DNA of 64,000 nucleotides from Bryobacterales bacterium (GCA_026954325.1 JAIXKK010000216.1:17961-81960), one strand, 5' to 3'. Positions 16,618-26,074 are shown, counted from the first letter of the stretch. Numbers and translations: made by a program. The notes: generated by a model not told the origin, from the sequence alone.

Positions 16618-18340
16618 GGATCTCGGACACCTCGGATAGGGCATTGGCGATGCGCGGCAGTTGGAGGACCTGCCTGTAGACAAGATACTGCGGCTCCCAG
16701 CGGGTGGCGAACTTCGCCTTATAGAACCGCAGCCCCTGGTAACTGAAGAGAAAGTGGAGGCGCTGCGCGAAATAGTGCACGGCGCGTTCCTCGATGGTGG
16801 ATTCCTCGGTTTCCTGAAAACCGGACATGGGCGCCATGCCCATGTTGAACCGCTGCGCGCCTTCGGCCTTTTTCGCCAGGAACACCTTGACAAAGAGGTA
16901 ATCCATGATGCCGGGCGGGGCGTCCTTTCCATGGCGCATAAGATCGAGCGTCGCTTCCCCCGGATAGTAGGAAGGGATTTCGTTGACAAACGCGAGCATG
17001 GCGCCGTTGGCGTCCAAAGCGGCGTAGAGAGGGGTGGCGCGAAGGTAGCCCGGGTCGAAAGATCCAAGAGTAAACGTGCGCTCGCGCCGCCCGGGAATTT
17101 GCAGCCAGCTTTCCGACACCTCAGCCGCCTGGGCAAGACACTCTTCGCCGAGGGGAGGTGCGTACCGCACCAGGCGGATGCCCTGCTTCTCGAACTGATT
17201 CACCTTCGACTGGATCTTCCGCAACTGCCTGCCCTCCATGCGGAAGGAAGGCAGATCGACAATGGCCTCATCGCCCACCTTCAACCGCCGGTAGCCCGCC
17301 TTGCGGTAAAGCGGAAGAAATTCCGCGGGGACGTGGTGGAACGCCACTCCCCAATCATTCTGGCGGCAAAACTCTCCAAACCCGCGAATGGCGGCTTCGA
17401 TCTCGGATTCCGGCCCCACGGGATCGCCCAACACCAGTGCGTACCCGCCACCGACGCGATAGGCGAGAAAGCACTCGCCCGAAGGGGTGAAGTAGAACGA
17501 CTTATCCGGCCAGTACTTGAAGAAATCCGTGGCGGTCCGGCCGTATTTCTTCACCAGCGCCTCGGCATGTCTTCGCTCGTGGGGAAGCGTGCGGTAACGG
17601 TAGACCACGGGGCGAAAGACGGCAATCACCGCATAGGCGAGGGCGACTCCGGTGATGGTGTTCAGCGACCGTAGAAACCAGTGGGCGTAGCGCGTCAGCG
17701 GCACGATCTGGGGGTCGCCGGTGAGGGTAAGAAAATGCAGCGTGCGGCGGATGGAATCGCCGATGGTGAAGTTGATGCCGAACTCGCGCGGGTCGAGAAA
17801 CCAGAAGCCTGCCACGCCGTAAGCAAAGGCTACCCCCACGGCAATCGCCAGGCGAAGCAATCCGGAACGAAGATCCGGCGTGCTGCTCAAGACGCTGAAC
17901 TCTTTACGCGCCGGCAGCAGGATGGCCGCCAGCGCCAGCGACATTGCCGCCTCTTCGTAATCCAGACCTTTGGCGAGATGAAAGATGATGGATGCGGCGG
18001 CCAGCAACAGCACCGCCTGGTAGGCGCGCTTCTTGCGCTTGTACAAATTGACCGAGGAGGTGACGAGAGCAAATCCAATGAGCAGGGTGAGGAAGCGGGA
18101 GAAGTGAACCACTTCGATGGAGAAGATTTTACCGAGCAGGGCTGCCCGTTGCGGCAGGGTGGGGGTGATGACGGAATAGAGATTCACCAGCCCGCTGGCC
18201 ATGGTGATGGCGGAGGCTAGCCACACCAGGGGACGCCTCCGCCGTATCCGAACCAGCGCGCGCCGCCATCTCAGCGATTCAGTGGAAGGTTGCAGCATCG
18301 TGGCGAGTTGTCTCTCCGATTGCCTCCGCCGGCGGCACAC
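16610..18340 (-). CDS. phosphatidylglycerol lysyltransferase-type synthase (MprF C-terminal part, DUF2156) with six-segment membrane region
   Basis: The 576-residue frame starts with GTG at 18340; an ATG at 18298 is equally possible and neither has a good ribosome site. About six membrane segments occupy residues 40-250. The soluble part from about residue 265 is the tandem GNAT-like aminoacyl-tRNA-dependent transferase of MprF: DFFKYWPDKSFYFT, GDPVGPESEIEAAI, a GDEAIVDL loop, LRKIQSKVNQFEKQGI, FVNEIPSYYPGEATLDLMRH and MGMAPMSGF. It would add lysine or alanine to phosphatidylglycerol, lowering surface charge. It leads the four-gene block. The amino acid used is not predictable. Confidence 0.85.
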   Translation of the reverse strand: MCRRRRQSERQLATMLQPSTESLRWRRALVRIRRRRPLVWLASAITMASGLVNLYSVITPTLPQRAALLGKIFSIEVVHFSRFLTLLIGFALVTSSVNLYKRKKRAYQAVLLLAAASIIFHLAKGLDYEEAAMSLALAAILLPARKEFSVLSSTPDLRSGLLRLAIAVGVAFAYGVAGFWFLDPREFGINFTIGDSIRRTLHFLTLTGDPQIVPLTRYAHWFLRSLNTITGVALAYAVIAVFRPVVYRYRTLPHERRHAEALVKKYGRTATDFFKYWPDKSFYFTPSGECFLAYRVGGGYALVLGDPVGPESEIEAAIRGFGEFCRQNDWGVAFHHVPAEFLPLYRKAGYRRLKVGDEAIVDLPSFRMEGRQLRKIQSKVNQFEKQGIRLVRYAPPLGEECLAQAAEVSESWLQIPGRRERTFTLGSFDPGYLRATPLYAALDANGAMLAFVNEIPSYYPGEATLDLMRHGKDAPPGIMDYLFVKVFLAKKAEGAQRFNMGMAPMSGFQETEESTIEERAVHYFAQRLHFLFSYQGLRFYKAKFATRWEPQYLVYRQVLQLPRIANALSEVSEIRD

Positions 18341-18423
18341 CAGGCAAACATACGACCGTTCCTCTTGATTTTAGCGGCTTTGCGGGAACAGGCGCCCGCC
18401 GGATGCCGGGGAAGGTCAATAAT

Positions 18424-19881
18424 CTACTGCCAGCCGCCGCCCAGAGCCTTATACAGTTGAACAACGCTCAGTAACTCGCCGAGCCGGATGCGCGCCAGTG
18501 TCAGTTGCGCCTCGAAACGGCTGCGATCCGCGTCAAGCGCGTTGAGAAGCGTGTCCACGCCGCCGTGATAGCGCAGGTAAGCGAGGCGCGTGCGATCCTC
18601 AAGAGCGGCCAGCAAGCGTTCCTGTTCCTCACGGCTCTCGCGCGACTTCTGATGGGCGATCAGCGCGTTCGAAACTTCCGCGAAGGCCGTCTGGATCGCC
18701 TTGCCGTATTCGGCCAAGGCCCCGGCGCGCAGGGCTTCCGCCAGTTTCACATTCGACCGGATGCGCCCCGCGGTAAAAATGGGGGCCGTGATCTGCGGGG
18801 TGAAGTTCCATACCGCGTTGGGGGGGCCGAACAGGTCCGAAAGTTGCGTGCTCTGCCCGCCCAGGAATCCAGTGAGGCTGATCTGGGGAAAGTAGGCCGC
18901 CCTCGCCACGCCGATCTGAGCATTGGCCGCGATCAGATTCTGCTCCGCGGCACGGATGTCCGGCCGCCGCTCGAGCAATGCCGAGGGCAGACCCGGGGGA
19001 ACGCCGGGTGGTAGCATCTGTTCGGTCAGGATGCGGCCACGGGTCACCTCGCCGGGGTTTTTCCCGAGCAGCAGGTTGATCTGATTTTCAGCCTGGGCTA
19101 TCCGCTGTTCGGTTGCGGGAATGGTCTCGGCGGCTGCTTGGACAAGTTCCTCGGCCTGGCGCAGATCGAGAAGCGTCGACAGGCCGTGGCTCTGGCGGCT
19201 TCTGATAAGATTCAGCGATTCCCGGCGCGTGGCGAGGGTCCGCCGGGAAACCTCCAGTTCGGCGTCCAGTTCGCACAGGGCGAAATAAGCGGTGGCGACG
19301 TCGCTCACCAGAGTGGTCATGACGGCTTTACGATTTTCTTCCGCGCTCAACAGGTTCGCCCGGGCAGCTTCGGTGGCGCGCCGCAAACGCCCCCAGATGT
19401 CCACCTCGAAGGAAAGCAGGTTCAGCGCCGCCCCGCCGAAACCGCGATCCTGGTGGGGCACGAAACTCGGCGACAGATACATCGCTCCGTTGCGGGAAAC
19501 GCGGTTGGCGGTGATATTGGCGCCTGCGGACAAATTCGGAGACTGGTTGGCGCGCGCAAAGCCGAGGTTGGAACGGGCGGCCTCGACGCGGGCCACGGCG
19601 TTGCGAAGATCGTAATTTTGCGCCAGCGCCGCGCGGACCAACTCGCGCAGACTCGAGTCCGTGAAAACTTCCCACCACTTCAGATCCGCCAGCGAGGCCT
19701 GCTCGGGCGGCGACAGTGTGCCGCGAAAGGAATCCGGCGCCGTCGCCGCCGGACGGCGGTAGTTCGGCCCCATGGCGCAACCGGTGAGCCCCGCCGCCGC
19801 TACGAAGACGAGCGCGGCCAACCCGCGGCCGGGAGCGGCCTTCGCCCGGACCGGCGCCTGGCTCGAAATCCTAGCCGGCAC
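18424..19881 (-). CDS. RND efflux outer-membrane lipoprotein (NodT/OprM family)
   Basis: A 485-residue outer-membrane channel of a tripartite pump. After a signal region there is a lipobox (AAGLTGC) followed by MGPNYRRP, the usual start of NodT-family proteins. Two homologous OEP repeats follow, with LGFARANQSPNLSAGANI, FEVDIWGRLRRA and AAYFPQISLTGFLGGQ. The GTG start at 19881 overlaps the end of the transporter gene by 11 bases, so it is the last gene of the efflux operon. Confidence 0.9.
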   Translation of the reverse strand: MPARISSQAPVRAKAAPGRGLAALVFVAAAGLTGCAMGPNYRRPAATAPDSFRGTLSPPEQASLADLKWWEVFTDSSLRELVRAALAQNYDLRNAVARVEAARSNLGFARANQSPNLSAGANITANRVSRNGAMYLSPSFVPHQDRGFGGAALNLLSFEVDIWGRLRRATEAARANLLSAEENRKAVMTTLVSDVATAYFALCELDAELEVSRRTLATRRESLNLIRSRQSHGLSTLLDLRQAEELVQAAAETIPATEQRIAQAENQINLLLGKNPGEVTRGRILTEQMLPPGVPPGLPSALLERRPDIRAAEQNLIAANAQIGVARAAYFPQISLTGFLGGQSTQLSDLFGPPNAVWNFTPQITAPIFTAGRIRSNVKLAEALRAGALAEYGKAIQTAFAEVSNALIAHQKSRESREEQERLLAALEDRTRLAYLRYHGGVDTLLNALDADRSRFEAQLTLARIRLGELLSVVQLYKALGGGWQ

Positions 19882-22800
19882 GGAATGTCCTCCCCGCGCC
19901 CGAAGCCTTCTCCACCAGATAGAAAATTGCGGGAATCAGAAAAATCCCCAGGGAACTGGCGGCCAGCATTCCTCCAATAACCGTGGTGCCCATGATCTGA
20001 CGCGCGATCGATCCCGCGCCGGCCGCCGTCCACAGCGGGATGCACCCGAAGATGAACGCAAACGATGTCATCAGGATGGGCCGGAGACGAAGTCTTGCTC
20101 CCTCGATCGCGGCGTCGGCCAGAGGCTTGCCGTTTTCATACGCTTCCTTGGCGAACTCTACGATGAGAATCGCGTTCTTGGCCGATAGCCCAATCAGCAT
20201 CACCATGCCGATCTGTGAATACACATCATTTTCGATGGACACGCTGTAGGCGGGCGATATGGCCAGGAGTACGGTCCGGCGCAGCCACAGAACAAAAAAA
20301 GCGCCGAATATGCTTACCGGCGTACTCAGCAGGACGCTGAAGGGCAGCGACCAACTCTCGTACAATGCCGCCAGGATCAGGAACACGAACAGCAGCGAAA
20401 GCGAGAAGATCACCCAGGCCGGGACGCCTTCCTGCGCCTTCTTTTCCTGGAATGACATGCCCATGTAGTCGAAGCCCATTTCCCGCGGCATGGTTTGGGC
20501 GAAGACTTCCTCGAGCGCGGTCCTGGCCTGGTTGGAACTGTAGCCCGGCGCGGCGCTGCCGTTGATCTGCGCACTGCGGTAGAGGTTGTAGCGCATGGTA
20601 AATTCTGGTCCCAGCCGGGGTTCGATACCGGCGAGCGAGGAGAGCGGCGCCATCTCGCCGCCGCTGTTGCGCACGTAGAACAGGCCGAGATTCCCGGCGT
20701 GGCCGCGGTAGTCGCCGTCGGCCTGGACGTATACCTGCCATTGCCTGCCGAAACGATTGAAGTAATTGACGAACAGTCCGCCCATGAACGTCTGAATGGT
20801 CCTGTAGACATCATTCAGCGCCACGCCCTGCTTGATCACTTTGCCCCGATCCACATTCACGAAAAGTTGGGGCACGCCCGCCAGGAAGGTAGTGTTCAGG
20901 CCCGCTATCTCGGGGCGTTTGCGGGCCGCGGTCATGAATTTGTCCAAATTGGCCGCCAGGAAATCGACGTCGCGGCCGGCGCGGTCCTGGAGAACGAATG
21001 TAAAGCCGCCGGCGGAGCCGACGCCCGGAATCGCCGGAGGGGAAAAGGAGAAGGCGATCGCTTCGGGAACCTTGCTCAGTTCGCGATTCAGGCGCTGCAC
21101 GATTTCATGATATTGTTCTTCCCGCTTCGAACGATCCGACCATTTCTTGAAGGTCACGGACATGAAGCCGCCGAAAGTGTTGCGCACATAGCTCAGCATG
21201 CTGAAGCCCACCACGGACGTATAGAATTCGACTCCCGGGGTTTGCGCCACTATCTTTTCGAGTTTCCGGCACAATGCGTCCGTGCGTTGGAGGGAAGAGG
21301 CCTTCGGAAGCTGGAAATTGACATAAACATAGCCCTGGTCTTCATCCGGCAGAAAGCTGGTGGGCACGCGGCCGCTGTAAAAAGCCGCCGCCGCGGAAGA
21401 GGCAACCAGGATGACCACCGCCAGCGCGCTCTTGCGAATGAGGCCGCCGCACAATCCGGCATACGTATGGGCCCCTCGCGCGAAAACCCGGTTGAACCAA
21501 CGGAAGAAGACTTGTAGCGGGCCCCGGGTCTCCCTGCGCGGCCGCAGCATCAGGGCCGAGAGAGCCGGGCTGAGGCTGAGTGCGTTGAAGGCCGAAATGA
21601 TGACCGAAATGGCGGTGGTGACCGCAAACTGCTGGTAGAGCCTGCCGGTGATGCCGGGCACGAAGGCCGTGGGGACGAACACCGCCGAAAGCACCAGCGC
21701 GATGCCGATCACCGGTCCGGATATCTCCGCCATCGCCTTCCGTGCCGCCTCCTTCGGCGGCAATCCCTCCTCGATATGCCGCGCCACCGCCTCCACCACG
21801 ATGATGGCGTCGTCCACCACCAGGCCGATCGCCAAGACCAGCCCGAACAGGGAGAGCGTGTTGATGGAGAAGCCGAACAGCGGAAACAGCGCGAATGTGC
21901 CGATCAGAGAAACCGGGACGGCCAGCAACGGGATCAGCGTGGCCCGCCACTCCTGCAGGAAGATGTAGACCACGAAGATGACCAGCCCGATTGCGATCAC
22001 CAGGGTTTCCACGATCTCTTTCATGCCTTCCCTGACGGCTTGCGTGGTGTCGAGGGAAACGGTGTAATCCACGTCCGCGGGGAATCGCCGTCTGGCCTCG
22101 GTCATGAGCTTCCTCACGCCGTCAGCCGCTTCCACGGCATTGGTGCCGGGCAACTGATAAAGGGCGACAATCGCGCTCGGGCGGCCATTGTAGCGGCCCA
22201 CCACGTTGTAATCCTGAACTCCCAGTTCCACGCGGGCCACGTCCCGGATGCGCACGATTCCCCCGTCCGGCGCTTCGCGGAGCACGATGTCGCCGAATTC
22301 CTCCGGCGTCGCCAGGCGGCCTTGCGCCTGCACCGAGTACGTGAACTCCTGTCCGCGCGGCGCCGGTTCGCCGCCGACCTTTCCCGCCGGGTTTACCGTG
22401 TTCTGCGTCTGAATGGCGCTGATCACCTCCGGGACCGTGATGCCCAGCTTGGACAGCCGGTCCGGCTTCACCCAGATCCGCATCGCGTACTGCCCCGCGC
22501 CGAAAACCTGCACGCTGCCGATGCCGCGCACGCGCAGAAGCTGATCATTGAGGTTGATGTAGGAGTAGTTGGCCAGAAACCGCTCATCGTAGGTGCCGTT
22601 GGGAGAGTACAGGGCCAGCCACATGAGCGGAACGGCCAGCGATTTTTGAACCGTGACTCCGAAATTCGTCACGTCCGCGGGGAGTTGAGGATTGGCCAGC
22701 GCCTGCCGCATTTGGGTGAGAATCAGATCCGTATTCGGATCCGTCTTCACATCGAAATTGACGATCAACCTCATTTGCCCGCTGGAGGCGGAGTTCAAGG

Positions 22801-23038
22801 AATACATGTAGTTCATGTTGTCCACTCCGCTCATCTGCTGTTCGATGGGATTCGCCACCGACTGCTCGATGGCCTGGGCGTCGGCTCCGATATAGGTGGC
22901 CGTTACCTGCACCTCCGGCGGCACAATGCTTGGAAATTGCGCAACCGGCAGAAACGTCACCGTTGCCGCGCCGACAACCACCAGCAGGATCGAGATCACC
23001 ATGGCCACTATGGGCCGGTTGATGAAGAACTTGGACAT
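19871..23038 (-). CDS. RND efflux transporter, HAE1 (AcrB/MexB) family
   Basis: A full-length 1055-residue proton-driven inner-membrane pump. It starts with the family N-terminus FFINRPIVAMVISILLVV, has VAQFPSIVPPEVQVTATY, and carries the proton-relay Asp pair in GLVVDDAIIVVEAVARHIEE in TM4. The C-terminal FGCIPLWTAAGAG and MGTTVIGGMLAASSLGIF are typical of AcrB. It exports hydrophobic or amphiphilic drugs through the channel encoded downstream. It follows the adaptor gene by 5 bases. Confidence 0.95.
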   Translation of the reverse strand: MSKFFINRPIVAMVISILLVVVGAATVTFLPVAQFPSIVPPEVQVTATYIGADAQAIEQSVANPIEQQMSGVDNMNYMYSLNSASSGQMRLIVNFDVKTDPNTDLILTQMRQALANPQLPADVTNFGVTVQKSLAVPLMWLALYSPNGTYDERFLANYSYINLNDQLLRVRGIGSVQVFGAGQYAMRIWVKPDRLSKLGITVPEVISAIQTQNTVNPAGKVGGEPAPRGQEFTYSVQAQGRLATPEEFGDIVLREAPDGGIVRIRDVARVELGVQDYNVVGRYNGRPSAIVALYQLPGTNAVEAADGVRKLMTEARRRFPADVDYTVSLDTTQAVREGMKEIVETLVIAIGLVIFVVYIFLQEWRATLIPLLAVPVSLIGTFALFPLFGFSINTLSLFGLVLAIGLVVDDAIIVVEAVARHIEEGLPPKEAARKAMAEISGPVIGIALVLSAVFVPTAFVPGITGRLYQQFAVTTAISVIISAFNALSLSPALSALMLRPRRETRGPLQVFFRWFNRVFARGAHTYAGLCGGLIRKSALAVVILVASSAAAAFYSGRVPTSFLPDEDQGYVYVNFQLPKASSLQRTDALCRKLEKIVAQTPGVEFYTSVVGFSMLSYVRNTFGGFMSVTFKKWSDRSKREEQYHEIVQRLNRELSKVPEAIAFSFSPPAIPGVGSAGGFTFVLQDRAGRDVDFLAANLDKFMTAARKRPEIAGLNTTFLAGVPQLFVNVDRGKVIKQGVALNDVYRTIQTFMGGLFVNYFNRFGRQWQVYVQADGDYRGHAGNLGLFYVRNSGGEMAPLSSLAGIEPRLGPEFTMRYNLYRSAQINGSAAPGYSSNQARTALEEVFAQTMPREMGFDYMGMSFQEKKAQEGVPAWVIFSLSLLFVFLILAALYESWSLPFSVLLSTPVSIFGAFFVLWLRRTVLLAISPAYSVSIENDVYSQIGMVMLIGLSAKNAILIVEFAKEAYENGKPLADAAIEGARLRLRPILMTSFAFIFGCIPLWTAAGAGSIARQIMGTTVIGGMLAASSLGIFLIPAIFYLVEKASGAGRTFRAG

Positions 23039-23043
23039 GCGAA

Positions 23044-24288
23044 CTAGGTTCCCTTCGGGCTCACCTGTATTCCGGGGCGCACTTTGTCCGCGCCTTCCAC
23101 CACCACCCTTTCATTGGGTTTGAGCCCGTCGTCGATGATCCACTGCGCGCCGTACCGGGCGCCGGGCTTGACGGCCCGCAGACTCACGCGGTTCGCTCCA
23201 TCCACCACCGCAACCTGGTAGCCGCCCTGCATCTCCATCACCGCGCGCTGCGGGACGAGCAGGGCGTCCTTCTGCATCCGGACCACCGAGCGGATCCGTG
23301 CGAATTGGCCCGGCCGCAAAACATTGCCGGGGTTCGGAAAAAGCCCCGCTAACTGGATGGCGCCGGTCTTGGGGTCCACCTCGCGGTTGGCAAAGAAGAA
23401 CCTACCCTTCCTTCGATAGACCGTTCCGTCGGCCAGAATCAATTCAAGTTGCAATGCCCGCATCGCCGCCTCGAAGCCGCCTCCATCCGAGAACCGCGCG
23501 AAACCGAGATATTCCTGCTCGCTGACCGTGAAATAGACTTTAATTGGGTCGAGTGTCGATACCGTGGTTATCGGGCCATTACCGGGCCCGACCAGATTGC
23601 CTACCTGCATCTGAGCCAGCCCGGCGACGCCGTTTATGGGCGCGGTGAGTCTGGTGAAGCCGAGGTTGACAGTGGCTGTTTCCACGGCTGCCGCGGCGGC
23701 CTCGACCGAGGCGCCGGCTGCCTGAATCTGGGCCTTGGACGTTTCCACCTGGGCGGCGGCGGCTTTGACCAGCGCCTTGGCGCTCACGTTATTCTGGACC
23801 GCGTTATCTATATCCTGCTGGGTCACGGCCTGCGCATCGGCGAGCGCAATATACCGGTCCGAGTCGCGCTGCGTCCGGATCTGATCGGCTTCGGACTTGG
23901 CCAACTGGGCTTCGGATTGAATCAGTTGCGCCTTGGCCTGGGCCAGTTGTCCCTTGGCTTGCGCCAGTTGGCCCTGAGCCTGCGAAAGCGCGGCATGGAA
24001 GGGCCGGGGGTCGATCTCGAACAGCAACTGCCCCTTTCCGACAACCGATCCTTCCTTGTATTCCTGTCTTAACAGATAGCCCGTGACCTGCGCGCGGATT
24101 ACGGCATTCACCATGCCATCCAGCGTGCCGATCCACTCCGCCGCGATGGGCACGTCCTTCTGCTCTACCCGCGTCAGCACGACCACCGGAGGAGCCGGGG
24201 CCTGCCCGGCCGGGGTAGCCCGCGAACATGCGGCGGCGAACAATACCACTACGCCAACCAGTCCAATCAAAACGATCTTTGCTTGCAT
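23044..24288 (-). CDS. RND efflux periplasmic adaptor (membrane fusion lipoprotein, AcrA/MexA type)
   Basis: A 414-residue adaptor with signal peptide and lipobox (VVVLFAAACSRA). Order of domains: lipoyl half (GTLDGMVNAVIRAQVTGYLL), a long coiled-coil hairpin rich in Ala/Gln/Lys at about residues 105-215, second lipoyl half (TRLTAPINGVAGLAQMQVGN), beta-barrel and membrane-proximal domain. It links the pump to the outer-membrane channel. First gene of the operon; an insertion sequence begins about 90 bases upstream. Confidence 0.93.
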   Translation of the reverse strand: MQAKIVLIGLVGVVVLFAAACSRATPAGQAPAPPVVVLTRVEQKDVPIAAEWIGTLDGMVNAVIRAQVTGYLLRQEYKEGSVVGKGQLLFEIDPRPFHAALSQAQGQLAQAKGQLAQAKAQLIQSEAQLAKSEADQIRTQRDSDRYIALADAQAVTQQDIDNAVQNNVSAKALVKAAAAQVETSKAQIQAAGASVEAAAAAVETATVNLGFTRLTAPINGVAGLAQMQVGNLVGPGNGPITTVSTLDPIKVYFTVSEQEYLGFARFSDGGGFEAAMRALQLELILADGTVYRRKGRFFFANREVDPKTGAIQLAGLFPNPGNVLRPGQFARIRSVVRMQKDALLVPQRAVMEMQGGYQVAVVDGANRVSLRAVKPGARYGAQWIIDDGLKPNERVVVEGADKVRPGIQVSPKGT

Positions 24289-24349
24289 TGCACCAAGACA
24301 AACATGGTCTGGCCGATAGTCCTCTCCGGCCTTGCGCGTCGAACTTTAC

Positions 24350-24355
24350 AGTATA
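24350..24355 (-). promoter_or_regulatory. possible -10 box of the efflux operon
   Basis: TATACT on the minus strand lies 62 bases upstream of the adaptor start. The matching -35 position (24373-24378) holds only a poor hexamer and is adjacent to the left end of the insertion sequence, so the native -35 may have been altered by the insertion. Confidence 0.3.
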
Positions 24356-24389
24356 ACTCCATCGGGTGACGGCGCAGAATTGTCCAATA

Positions 24390-24438
24390 CAAGATGATCC
24401 TGAAACGGGGGTTGCTTCCACTACAAGATGATCCTGAA
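24390..24438. repeat. paired subterminal repeats, left end of the insertion sequence
   Basis: CAAGATGATCCTGAA occurs at 24390-24404 and again at 24424-24438, 34 bases apart start to start. These are probably transposase binding sites. Confidence 0.85.
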
Positions 24439-24469
24439 AATGTGAGGAGGCGAGGCGGTCTGCGGTCGG

Positions 24470-25732
24470 ATGCGAGTACGCATGCAGAACGCAGAAGGGC
24501 TCACGCCGGAACAGATCCAGGAGTTTCTCAAAGGCAGCGAGGGCATCGAATTCGAGGGCCAGAGCCGGGCCGAGCGATACGAGTTTGTACAGCGCGTGCT
24601 GGTGGCACAGGAGTACGCGTCGCAGAAGAGCAAGAAGGGACGCGGGGCGATTCGCGCCTATTTGAGCAAAGTCACTGGACTGAGTTTGCCGCAGGTGACG
24701 CGGCTGATCCGCCAGTACCGGCAACAGGGAGTGGTGCAGGCCAAGCCGTACCGGCGGCATCGCTTTGGGGCCAAATACAAGCGCCGGGATGTGGAACTGC
24801 TGGCCGAGGTGGATCGTGCTCACGGCTGGCTCAGCGGGCCGGCCACGGTGTGCATAGTAAAGCGGGAGTACGAGCAGTTCGGCAAAGCCGAGTATGCGTG
24901 CCTGGCGGGGATCTCGGTCGCGCATCTGTACAATCTGCGGCGCAGTGCGGGCTACCGGAAAGTGGCCGCCGAGTGGAAGCCGACGCAGCCCAGCGCGATC
25001 CAGATCGGAGAGCGGCGCAAACCCGATCCGCAAGGGCGGCCGGGATTCCTGCGCATCGACACGGTGCATCAGGGCGATTGGCAAGGCGTCAAGGGGGTGT
25101 ACCACATCAACGCGGTGGATGCGATCACGCAGTGGCAAGTGGTGGGCTGCGTGGAACGGATCAACGAGCATTTCCTGCTGCCGGTGCTGGAAGCCATGCT
25201 GCATCAGTTTCCGTTTTCCATTCTGGGTTTTCATTCCGACAACGGCTCGGAGTATGTGAACTACAAAGTGGCCAAGCTGCTGAAGCATCTGCTGATCGAA
25301 TTCACCAAGAGCCGCGCCAATCGGACCCAGGACAATGCCTTGGTGGAAGGCAAGAACGGAGCGATCATCCGCAAGCACATCGGTTACGGTCACATTCCTG
25401 CCGAACATGCCGAAGCGGTGCAGAAGTTCTACACCGCGCATTTCAATCCGTACTTGAACTTTCATCGACCATGCGGATTCGCGACGGTGAGTCTGGATGC
25501 GCGAGGCAAGCGCCGGCGGCAATACCCAGGGGAGGATTACGCCACACCCTACGAGAAGCTGAAGAGCTTGGAAAAGGCCGAACAATACTTGAAGCCGGAG
25601 CAGAACTGGGCAGGCTTGGACCGGATTGCCCAAAAGATGAGCGATACCGAGTGCGCACGCAAGATGACGGCGGCCAAGCAGCAACTGTTGAGACGGGTCA
25701 AGATCGAATCGCCACGGCCGCCCGGCAGTTGA
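24470..25732 (+). CDS. DDE transposase with integrase-type catalytic core
   Basis: A 420-residue transposase. The N-terminal part contains a helix-turn-helix segment (residues about 60-90, LSLPQVTRLIRQYRQQGV). The integrase core has D197 in LRIDTVHQGD, D257 in FHSDNGSEY and E293 in LVEGKNGAII; the last two are spaced D-35-E as in retroviral-type integrases. The catalytic triad is complete, so the enzyme may be active. The start ATG at 24470 has an alternative at 24482. It is the only gene of the insertion sequence. Confidence 0.9.
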   Translation: MRVRMQNAEGLTPEQIQEFLKGSEGIEFEGQSRAERYEFVQRVLVAQEYASQKSKKGRGAIRAYLSKVTGLSLPQVTRLIRQYRQQGVVQAKPYRRHRFGAKYKRRDVELLAEVDRAHGWLSGPATVCIVKREYEQFGKAEYACLAGISVAHLYNLRRSAGYRKVAAEWKPTQPSAIQIGERRKPDPQGRPGFLRIDTVHQGDWQGVKGVYHINAVDAITQWQVVGCVERINEHFLLPVLEAMLHQFPFSILGFHSDNGSEYVNYKVAKLLKHLLIEFTKSRANRTQDNALVEGKNGAIIRKHIGYGHIPAEHAEAVQKFYTAHFNPYLNFHRPCGFATVSLDARGKRRRQYPGEDYATPYEKLKSLEKAEQYLKPEQNWAGLDRIAQKMSDTECARKMTAAKQQLLRRVKIESPRPPGS

Positions 25733-25782
25733 GAGCAAGTAGCGCCTCAGGCTCAGGAAAGGGCTGTGGAAATGCCGGGCCC

Positions 25783-25932
25783 GTGGAAAGAGTGGAAAAG
25801 CAAAAGCAGCTTTCCCACTCTTTCCACCGCCCCTTGGGAATCTCGCAAATAGCGCGAGATTCCCACATTCCCACAGTCCGGCTTCGCGGCCCTGGAAAAG
25901 TGGAAAACCAAAACCAGGTTTTCCACTTTCCC
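25783..25932. repeat. array of three hairpins with 7-base loops in the tail of the insertion sequence
   Basis: Hairpin 1: arms 25783-25801 and 25809-25827 (19 bases, one mismatch). Hairpin 2: arms 25835-25846 and 25854-25865 (12 bases, perfect). Hairpin 3: arms 25894-25909 and 25917-25932 (16 bases, one mismatch). Each loop is 7 bases and begins AAA. Hairpins 1 and 3 share GTGGAAA-rich arms. The stretch 25733-26023 has no convincing gene. Confidence 0.8.
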
Positions 25933-26023
25933 ACCGCCGCTCGCGACGATGACGACGATTCCCTCTCCCCACCCAAAACCCAAGAAAGGAGTCGGCCGCC
26001 TGGCGGCCTCCCCTCGTTCACTC

Positions 26024-26074
26024 TTCAGGATCATCTTGCATTGGAAACAGGACCAGCTTTCAGGATCATTCTTG
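26024..26074. repeat. paired subterminal repeats, right end of the insertion sequence
   Basis: TTCAGGATCATCTTG at 26024-26038 is the exact reverse complement of the left-end element. A second copy with one extra T is at 26059-26074, 35 bases away, mirroring the left end. Confidence 0.85.

Noticed and set aside
16618..17136. N-terminal extension of the copy-2 hydrolase frame
   Set aside because: It overlaps the transferase domain of the synthase gene and has shadow composition; the signal peptide begins at 16617.
23804..25972. Minus-strand frame of 722 codons
   Set aside because: Antisense to the transposase; its last third is the adaptor gene read out of frame.
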